Positions 58,036 through 64,000 of a stretch of 64,000 bases of DNA are shown piece after piece. A program made the position numbers and the translations under genes. Where the stretch lies: contig NZ_JOMI01000007.1 of assembly GCF_000711235.1 (NCBI RefSeq), positions 62,001-126,000 of the forward strand. Direction: 5' to 3'. Position 1 is the first letter of the stretch; each line of letters starts with the position of its first letter. Below the pieces are notes generated by a model. The model did no database searches. It was not told the DNA's origin and worked only from the letters and a program-made list of their open reading frames with translations. The stretch comes from Prevotella sp. 10(H) (GTDB lineage Bacteria; Bacteroidota; Bacteroidia; Bacteroidales; Dysgonomonadaceae).

Positions 58036-59383
58036 TTACTGATAATAGTCTTTACCTCTGATATTTTTATGATTGGGTATACGTGCAGCTTCATCTTCAA
58101 GCTTTAACCTATCCAGACGCTTGTTCAGTATCTCTTCTATTACCCTGTAACCGTATTGTCCGAAGGATTGGGCGCAGCGGCAGGCGTCTATCAGACGTTC
58201 GTTACCTACACGCCGGGAGAAACTCAGTATGCCCGAACAAGACTTGTAGGCCTGCTCTGGATATGTTTTTTCCTCCAGGACCTTAGCTATGTACTCCGCC
58301 ACATCCTCATGTATATCCATGGCCTGGGCGATGAACTTCTCGGCAGACCACTCGGTCAGGAACTGGTGTTGGGAAGCCAGGTGTTCGGTGTTGGTGGTAT
58401 ACTGATATTTACGTCTGTTGCGCATGCTGGGCAATGAGCTCATGCCGGTAGTAAACTTCGACAGACTGCGACGAGTAAAGGACTTTGACTGTTTTACCGA
58501 TGTATTTATAGGGCACACTGTAATAATGGGTATCCACCCCTAAACGCATATATCCGTTCTTCCAGACGGTAAGTTGAGCCTGTTCCTTTAACTACTCATA
58601 GCGGATCGGGTTCAGGTCCTGCAACACATCACGCTCAATCACCTCGAACTGTTGCCTGCGGCTGTACTCCCGTTTATACATAGGTGTGTTGTTGTGTATC
58701 TCCAAAGCGACCCGGATAGCAGCATTCAATGAACTCAAGTCATAGAAGATACGCTTGTCCAGTTTGGTAAAGATTGTTTTATATACCAGCTTTACCGCAC
58801 CTTCGACCAGGGACTTATCACGTGGCTTGTAGGCCCTTGCCGCAAGCACAGTCATCGAGTAATGCTCGGCAAAGCAAGCGAAGGACTCGTTCAATACCGC
58901 TTCGTATTTACTGCCCTTGGTTCCGTCACCATTATCCAAATGTAGTTTTTGACCTGTAAAGTCGATATACATCTTGTCTCCTGCTTTATGTTCGATGTGC
59001 ATAACCGGACGATGCCGGGCTAAATACAGCCGGATAAAACCGCAGAAGCGGGAGATGCCGTAACCTTCAGGGTACTTCTCTATATACTGTCTGTAGAGCA
59101 TCTCTTTGGTGACGCCTTTACGCTTGAGCTCCCTGCATATACCCGGAAGCAGAGCCTCCAGATCTACCTGTCGCTGGCTTTTCTCTGGATGGGCCGCCAC
59201 CAGGAACTTTTGGGATAACTCCAAGTCGCTCATCGCTGAAAAGGCTTCATAACTAAGGCCTGAACCAAGGAAAATGTGCAGGTACTTCTTGATCGTGTTG
59301 CGCGAGATAAACAACATACCGGCAATGGCTTTGGTGCCTTTGCCCTGATTGTAAAGACGGATTACTTGTCGTAGTTTTAACAT
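58036..59383 (-). pseudogene. istA: istA pseudogene (IS21 transposase)
   Basis: Starts at ATG 59383 (MLKLRQVIRLYNQGKG). Compared with the intact IstA it lacks about 70 residues after NGDGTK, the stretch that holds the second catalytic Asp (MVPDN in the intact copy). A TAG stop follows at RYE (58592-58594). A frameshift then separates the C-terminal part (RNRRKYQYTTNTEHL to NIRGKDYYQ). The deletion alone would abolish catalysis. Confidence 0.88.
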
Positions 59384-59390
59384 ACTAATG

Positions 59391-59513
59391 GAAAAAACGG
59401 TAAAAACGACCCCTTAAAAACGGCGGAAAATGGCCATTAAAAAACGGTCGAAACTGACCCCTTGAAAACGGATGAAAGTGATCCCCTAAAAACGTTTCAA
59501 ACTGACCCCGGCA
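59391..59513 (+). repeat. Five degenerate 23-24 bp terminal repeats of the IS21 element
   Basis: Units of the form AAAACGGnnnAAActGACCCCTT start near 59393 and recur every 23-24 bases (ACGG or ACGT at 59397, 59420, 59444, 59468, 59492). At least two further copies in inverse orientation lie at 62085-62133. IS21 elements carry such arrays as transposase-binding sites. Confidence 0.8.
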
Positions 59514-59598
59514 AGGGTAATTGTTAAAAAGTTGTTCAAAGATGGTATTAAAAGTGTAAGATTTTGTTAGCTTGACCGGCGACCAAAATCAGAAGATT

Positions 59599-61143
59599 AT
59601 GCCGAACATACCAATTAAGATGAACAAACTTAGAACCATTATCCGTTTGTATGAGGAGCAAACGGGTTTAAAGACCATCGCAGCGATGGCTCGCACCTCA
59701 CGTAATACAGTAAAAAAATACGTTCAAAAGTGGAACTCTTTGAAAATGACCTACGAAGAGTTTCATGGCAAAAGTGATGCCGAGCTTCACGACCTGTTTT
59801 GTGTACCGGCTTGTATGCTTCAACCTAATCCCCGCCTGGAAGAATTGGAAGGTTTAATGCCCGATATCTGCAAAGAACTTGGACGTAAAGGAGCCACTAC
59901 CCTCCAGCAATGGGATAAATATCGACAGAACCATCCTGATGGCTATGGACTTACTCAGTTCCGATTGGCTATCCAGCGTTACCGGATGATTACCAACCCT
60001 TCGATGCGGATGGAGCATAAAGCCGGGGATAAAATGTTTATCGACTATACAGGAGATAAATTATGGATATATCCTCATGGGGAATCTCCCCGTCAGGTAG
60101 AAGTCTTCGTAGCTATATTGGGCTGCAGCCTGTTAACTTATGTAGAAGCGGTTTCCAGCCAGACAAAGGAAGATTTTATATCAGCCTGTGAAAACGCTTT
60201 TTATTATTACGGTGGGGTCCCTCAGGCAATGGTTCCCGACAACCTGAAAGCAGCCGTGACAAAAGCCGGACGTTACGAATCGGTACTCAATGAAGAGTTT
60301 GAGCGTTTTGCCGAGCATTATGCCGTAACCGTTCTACCAGCCCGTGTGCGTAAACCTAAAGATAAATCAGTAGTAGAGAATGCTGTAAAATTAACATACA
60401 AAGATATCTTTACCCGGATAGAACATCTGCGTTGTCCGGACTTAAAGTCATTGAATGCGGCTATACGGTCAGCCCTTGAGATACATAACTACCAGCTTTT
60501 AAGTCGTCGTAATTACTCCCGCAGGAGTTATTTTGAGGAGATTGAGCGCGATGTATTGGGTCCGCTAAATCCGATACGTTATCAGATAAAAAAGCACATT
60601 ATGGCAACAGTAGGTAAAGACGGCTATGTCCGTCTGCGTGAAGATATCCACTATTATAGCGTCCCTTATATCTATATCGGTAAAAAGCTGAAGATATCCT
60701 ATACGACAAGTGATGTGGAGATATTTGACGGCTATACCTGTGTGGCTTGCCATACCCGTAACCGCCTTGAGTTTAAACATACAACCAATCCTGAACATTT
60801 GTCTCCAAAGCATAAGGCTATCCTGGAATGGTCACCTGAGACCTTTATTAAACAGGCTGCCGAGATAAATGAAGATGTCGAGTTTTACATCCGTAAGGTA
60901 TTGGAGAAGAAGCGCTATGTTGACCAGGCTAATAAAAGCTGTTCGGGCATCCTGTCTTTAGCCCGTAAGGTAGGTCCTCTCAGGCTGGCTGCCGCATGCC
61001 GTCTTGCCGACAGCTATGGCAGGTATAGTTTCCTTGAGATACAGGATATACTTAAAACCCAGTCTGAACTTATTGAGGTTCCCGAAGAAACGGCAGACAT
61101 CCCGGAGCATGAAAATATCAGGGGGAAAGACTATTATAAATAA
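59599..61143 (+). CDS. istA: IS21-family transposase IstA
   Basis: 514 residues from ATG 59599; ATG 59620 (MNKLRTIIRLYEE) is also possible by comparison with the decayed copy. N-terminal HTH (TGLKTIAAMARTSRNTVKKYVQKW), DDE integrase core with Asp149 (KMFIDYTGDK), Asp214 (MVPDNLKAAV) and Glu260 (KSVVENAVKL), then a C-terminal beta domain. It cuts and joins the element ends together with IstB. 18 bases upstream of istB. Confidence 0.95.
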   Translation: MPNIPIKMNKLRTIIRLYEEQTGLKTIAAMARTSRNTVKKYVQKWNSLKMTYEEFHGKSDAELHDLFCVPACMLQPNPRLEELEGLMPDICKELGRKGATTLQQWDKYRQNHPDGYGLTQFRLAIQRYRMITNPSMRMEHKAGDKMFIDYTGDKLWIYPHGESPRQVEVFVAILGCSLLTYVEAVSSQTKEDFISACENAFYYYGGVPQAMVPDNLKAAVTKAGRYESVLNEEFERFAEHYAVTVLPARVRKPKDKSVVENAVKLTYKDIFTRIEHLRCPDLKSLNAAIRSALEIHNYQLLSRRNYSRRSYFEEIERDVLGPLNPIRYQIKKHIMATVGKDGYVRLREDIHYYSVPYIYIGKKLKISYTTSDVEIFDGYTCVACHTRNRLEFKHTTNPEHLSPKHKAILEWSPETFIKQAAEINEDVEFYIRKVLEKKRYVDQANKSCSGILSLARKVGPLRLAAACRLADSYGRYSFLEIQDILKTQSELIEVPEETADIPEHENIRGKDYYK

Positions 61144-61161
61144 CCTTTAATAAATAAAACA

Positions 61162-61908
61162 ATGAACAATCAAACATTAGACAAAATGCGTCAGATGCGC
61201 CTTTTTGGTATGCACGACGCCTTCAAGACATCACTGGAAAATACATTGAAAGAACAAATGACCCAGGATCAGTTTATAGGACACCTGGTGGCCAGTGAGT
61301 TCGACAACCGCCGAAACAGGGCTATTGAAAGGGCGGTTAAAGCTGCTTCATTCCGTTACAATGCTTCGATAGAAGAGATTGATTACACCTTTGAGCGGGG
61401 ACTGGACCGTAATCAGGTTGAGCGGTTAGCTGCCCTGGAGTTTGTCGCAGAAAGTAAAGACCTGTTCATAACCGGACCCACAGGAACAGGTAAGAGCTAT
61501 CTGGCTACCGCATTGGGTAATAAAGCATGCCAGGATGGATATAAGGTATTATATGCCAGTACTGCAAAACTGATGAGCCAACTGAAGATTGCAAAGGTCA
61601 AAGGCTCTGTTATAAACGACTTTAAACGTATCGAGAGGATGGACCTGCTTATACTGGATGACTTCGGTATGCAGGCTTTCGACTCTCAGGCAAGGGGAAT
61701 ACTGATGGATATAATAGAAGACAGGCATCAAAAGAGATCTACTATTATTACTTCGCAGGTCCCTGTTAAAGGTTGGTATGACGTTATTGGTGAGAAAACA
61801 GTTGCCGATGCCGTACTCGACCGATTAGTACATCATTCCCTGAGGGTAGAGTTATTTGGAGAATCAATCAGAAAAAGGAAAACTAAAAATGAAAATATGT
61901 ATCGCTGA
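61162..61908 (+). CDS. istB: IS21-family helper ATPase IstB
   Basis: 248 residues, full length for the family. AAA+ ATPase with Walker A GPTGTGKS (105-112) and a Walker B segment LLILDDFG; N-terminal helical domain MNNQTLDKMRQMRLFGM. It assists IstA in target capture. Follows istA as usual. The region 61909-62084 up to the right end has no gene. Confidence 0.95.
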   Translation: MNNQTLDKMRQMRLFGMHDAFKTSLENTLKEQMTQDQFIGHLVASEFDNRRNRAIERAVKAASFRYNASIEEIDYTFERGLDRNQVERLAALEFVAESKDLFITGPTGTGKSYLATALGNKACQDGYKVLYASTAKLMSQLKIAKVKGSVINDFKRIERMDLLILDDFGMQAFDSQARGILMDIIEDRHQKRSTIITSQVPVKGWYDVIGEKTVADAVLDRLVHHSLRVELFGESIRKRKTKNENMYR

Positions 61909-62178
61909 TAAATTATGTGGGTCCGAATATAGAGATGTTGGGACTTATACCTATTTTTGTAAAATCTGTGGACCCATTACCTGGGTAGACCGATAAATAT
62001 TAAGTTTAACTCGGGCTTAAATCTTCTTCTTTTAGACCCCAATCCCGAGAACAACTTTTTACTGTTTGAACGGCATAACTTCAAGGGATCATTTTCCGCC
62101 GTTTTTAAGGGGTCATTTTTACCGTTTTTTCCAACTCATCAGAAATCAGTTTATTTCTCCTTGTTTTTGTCTCATGAT

Positions 62179-62212
62179 GTTTCATTGTGTTTCATTGTGT
62201 TTCATTGTGTTC
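62179..62212 (+). repeat. Short tandem repeat TTCATTGTGT x3
   Basis: Three perfect 10-base units at 62181-62210, preceded by a partial unit. It lies in the 275-base stretch between the IS21 right end and mnmE, which otherwise holds only the mnmE terminator. Confidence 0.9.
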
Positions 62213-62330
62213 TAATCATGCATAATCTATGAACAAAAATTATGCCTTTTATCGACATCTGACAGAAACGGTACAAATCTGACAGAAAATCATTCAAAAC
62301 AACACGATTTATTGAGTAGCAAATATAAGA

Positions 62331-62366
62331 ATAGAAAAAAAGAAAACCACTATAAAATAGTGGTTT
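62331..62366 (-). terminator. Intrinsic terminator after mnmE
   Basis: AAACCACTAT (62344-62353) and ATAGTGGTTT (62357-62366) pair perfectly across AAA. Read on the minus strand, the hairpin is followed by a T-rich run (62331-62343). It lies 43 bases past the mnmE stop. Confidence 0.85.
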
Positions 62367-62408
62367 AATGATAGTTTATAATTATTTTCGATTAATTTTA
62401 ATTTCTAA

Positions 62409-63803
62409 TTACTTGCCGATACAAAACTTACTAAAAATATTCCCTAATATTTCATCTGTAGAAATTTCTCCAGTTATTTCGCCCAGATAATGCATGCATT
62501 CCCTAATATCCTGAGCAAGAAAATCTCCGGAAAGATTTAAGTCCAGTCCGTCAATAACACGTTTTATTGCGGTAAGGGCATTTTGTAAAGCTTCATAATG
62601 TCTTACATTTGTTACTATTATATCGTGTTCACATATTTCGGGAATGTTTGCCGTTTTTACGAGAAAGCCTTCTAGCTCTTTTACTCCCTGCTCATATTTG
62701 GCTGAAATAAAAATGCGGTCGGGTATTTCATCAAGGAGAAGTTGTTCTTTATTCTTCTTTCTTTCTGCCGATATAGTATCAACTTTGTTAAAAACGAGAA
62801 TTAATTTTTGATTCTTTATCGAAGGGAGTATTTTTTCTGCTAAATCATTAATATGTTCATCGGAAGAGCTAACATCTGTTATCCACAGAACAATACTCGC
62901 TTGTGCCAGTTTTTTGAATGTGCGCTCTATTCCGATTGTTTCAATCTCATCTGATGCGTCGCGTATCCCCGCTGTATCTATCAGGCGAAATGTTAAGCCC
63001 TGGATGTTGATTGTGTCTTCTATAACATCACGTGTTGTACCATGAATGTCTGAAACAATGGCTTTTTCTTCATGCAAAAGCAAATTTAATAAAGTGGATT
63101 TTCCTGCATTGGTTTCCCCGATAATAGCAACTGGAATTCCATTTTTTACTGCATTTCCAACACTGAATGAATCAGCCAGTTTATTAATATGAAGGTAAAT
63201 GTCATAAGCGATTTCTTTCAACCTTTCACGATTGGCAAACTCTACATCTTCTTCAGAGAAATCGAGTTCAAGTTCAATCAATGAAGTAAAATTGAGTAAT
63301 TCTGTGCGTAGTTCAACCAACTTATTGCTAAAACCACCGCGCATCTGGTTCATAGCAAGACGGTGACTTGCTGCGGATGAAGAGGAGATCAGATCGGCAA
63401 CGGATTCAGCCTGAGATAAATCCATTCTTCCGTTAAGGAAAGCTCGTTGTGTAAATTCTCCGGGACGAGCTAGTGTAGCACCTTTAGACAAAAGTAATTG
63501 CAAGATATTTTGCTGGATATATATCGATCCATGGCATGATATTTCTACAGTATCCTCGCCTGTAAATGAATGTGGAGCTTTGAATATACTAATAAGTACA
63601 TCGTCGAGTACTGCGTCATCTTTGATTATGGAACCGAAGTGAATAGTATTAGGTTGTTGAGCAGAAAGTTTCTTATTATTTTGAGCTTTGAAAACGGTAT
63701 CTGTCAGTTCTATGCAACCTTTACCGGAAAGACGGATAATGGCTATTCCCCCCATTCCGGCAGGAGTAGATATAGCTGTGATAATATTATTTTCTTTGAT
63801 CAT
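62409..63803 (-). CDS. mnmE: tRNA uridine-5-carboxymethylaminomethyl modification GTPase MnmE
   Basis: 464 residues, full length. With MnmG it modifies the wobble uridine (position 34) of certain tRNAs in the cytoplasm. N-terminal folate-binding domain (1-120; STPAGMGGIAIIRLSG), helical domain, inserted GTPase with G1 GETNAGKS (229-236), G3 DTAG (276-279), G4 NKVD (339-342), and the C-terminal FCIGK with the conserved Cys. It starts 80 bases after tRNA-Pro on the same strand, probably co-transcribed from the same promoter; its ATG sits at the foot of a long hairpin. Confidence 0.97.
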   Translation of the reverse strand: MIKENNIITAISTPAGMGGIAIIRLSGKGCIELTDTVFKAQNNKKLSAQQPNTIHFGSIIKDDAVLDDVLISIFKAPHSFTGEDTVEISCHGSIYIQQNILQLLLSKGATLARPGEFTQRAFLNGRMDLSQAESVADLISSSSAASHRLAMNQMRGGFSNKLVELRTELLNFTSLIELELDFSEEDVEFANRERLKEIAYDIYLHINKLADSFSVGNAVKNGIPVAIIGETNAGKSTLLNLLLHEEKAIVSDIHGTTRDVIEDTINIQGLTFRLIDTAGIRDASDEIETIGIERTFKKLAQASIVLWITDVSSSDEHINDLAEKILPSIKNQKLILVFNKVDTISAERKKNKEQLLLDEIPDRIFISAKYEQGVKELEGFLVKTANIPEICEHDIIVTNVRHYEALQNALTAIKRVIDGLDLNLSGDFLAQDIRECMHYLGEITGEISTDEILGNIFSKFCIGK

Positions 63804-63874
63804 TTAGGCCTCAATTCTTAAATAGCTATTATAAGAATTGAGGTCTAAACTATTACATGAATAATTTAGACCTC
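63803..63874 (-). promoter_or_regulatory. Overlapping alternative hairpins between tRNA-Pro and mnmE
   Basis: Three arms can pair two ways. Arm 63832-63849 forms an 18-bp stem (one G-T) with 63803-63820, which abuts the mnmE start codon. The same arm's GAGGTCTAAA (63840-63849) also pairs perfectly with TTTAGACCTC (63865-63874). In the mnmE direction there is no T-run, so this is not a plain terminator. It could mask the start, or mark RNA processing. Confidence 0.55.
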
Positions 63875-63882
63875 AAATTTTG

Positions 63883-63957
63883 TCGGGATACCAGGATTCG
63901 AACCTGGGACCCCCTGCTCCCAAAGCAGGTGCGCTAACCGGACTGCGCTACATCCCG
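63883..63957 (-). tRNA. tRNA-Pro (anticodon TGG)
   Basis: On the minus strand the acceptor arms CGGGATG and TATCCCG pair (one G-T). The anticodon stem CCTGC/GCAGG encloses TTTGGGA with anticodon TGG. The T arm is CCAGGTTCGAATCCTGG and the discriminator is A (63883). CCA is not encoded. It lies upstream of mnmE on the same strand. Confidence 0.95.
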
Positions 63958-63976
63958 TTTTTTGCTTATAGCGGTG

Positions 63977-63984
63977 CAAAGGTA
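63977..63984 (-). promoter_or_regulatory. -7 box of the tRNA-Pro / mnmE promoter
   Basis: On the minus strand this reads TACCTTTG, an exact TAnnTTTG match followed by C, 20 bases before the tRNA 5' end. The -33 element would fall at or beyond the window edge. Confidence 0.65.
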
Positions 63985-64000
63985 TGATATTTTTTTATAT

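Larger units (their letters stand above)
57148..59388 (-). mobile_element. Degenerate IS21-family element
   Basis: Minus-strand istA-istB pair, both broken, with one terminus visible: two copies of AAATTGCCCCC (57148-57158, 57171-57181) spaced 23 bases, as in IS21 multiple terminal repeats. The other terminus is missing because an intact IS21 copy begins 6 bases before its istA start. The repeat core differs from the intact element, so the two are related but distinct IS types. Confidence 0.8.
59389..62133 (+). mobile_element. Apparently intact IS21-family insertion sequence
   Basis: 2745 bp. The ends TGGAAAAAACGGTAAAAAC (59389 on) and its mirror ending at 62133 are inverted repeats of about 45 bp with only a few differences. 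istA and istB are complete and in order. No clear target duplication is seen in the flanks, so it may have arrived next to or recombined with the older copy. The internal end regions carry further degenerate repeats. Confidence 0.85.

Noticed and set aside
59380-62140. Target-site duplication of the intact IS21
   Set aside because: Flanks CATACTAA (left) and ACTCATCA (right) share no convincing 4-8 base direct repeat, so none is claimed.
62179-62212. Possible CRISPR-like array
   Set aside because: Only three contiguous 10-base units with no spacers and no cas genes nearby; it is a simple tandem repeat.

Overview
The window is a chromosomal stretch from a Bacteroidota (Bacteroidales) genome, probably Dysgonomonas or a close relative. 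This rests on several things: AT-rich intergenic DNA, promoter boxes of the Bacteroidota TAnnTTTG type, two SusC/SusD pairs with dense glycoside hydrolase (GH) clusters, families confined to this phylum (DUF4302, DUF3823, BACON, membrane-anchored TPR regulators), and tRNA genes without an encoded CCA. The genus is inference.

Layout. 1-1085: 3' end of tyrS, a tRNA-Gln(CTG) and a strong terminator. 1412-2611: a lone GH76 lipoprotein. 2675-15222: polysaccharide utilization locus (PUL) A, with a TPR/transmembrane/HTH regulator divergent from a GH97 enzyme, then SusC, SusD, a zinc metallohydrolase lipoprotein, a DUF4302 lipoprotein and a BACON/discoidin lipoprotein. 15298-27131 (minus strand): GH78-like rhamnosidase, a small helical protein, and a GH2 / ceramidase-like / GH71-99-like / GH95 operon. 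27325-29913 (minus): an unusual transmembrane regulator with a Kelch-like periplasmic part and a SARP-like cytoplasmic part. 30166-56820 (plus): PUL B, with two GH3 enzymes, SusC, SusD, DUF3823, GH43, a beta-helix protein, GH3-PA14, GH31, GH3-PA14, an SGNH + alpha/beta-hydrolase fusion and two tandem GH43 enzymes. 57148-62133: a decayed IS21-family copy (minus) abutting an apparently intact one (plus). 62409-63957 (minus): mnmE behind tRNA-Pro(TGG).

How the genes fit together. SusC/SusD pairs import oligosaccharides across the outer membrane. The exported enzymes remove alpha-Xyl (GH31), alpha-L-Ara/beta-Xyl (GH43, GH3), beta-Gal (GH2), alpha-L-Fuc (GH95), alpha-Gal (GH97) and alpha-L-Rha (GH78) units and acyl groups (SGNH fusion). 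This suits branched plant hemicellulose or pectin side chains, for example xyloglucan-type oligosaccharides. No recognisable endo-acting backbone enzyme is in the window, so the substrate is inferred.

Most interesting point: upstream of the PUL B SusC, a candidate promoter is followed by a 75-codon leader ORF that contains an uninterrupted (GA)26 tract. Its stop codon falls exactly in the apical loop of an intrinsic terminator, and the SusC gene lies just downstream. Gain or loss of GA units would move the ribosome stop site relative to the terminator, which suggests a phase-variable, translation-coupled attenuator.
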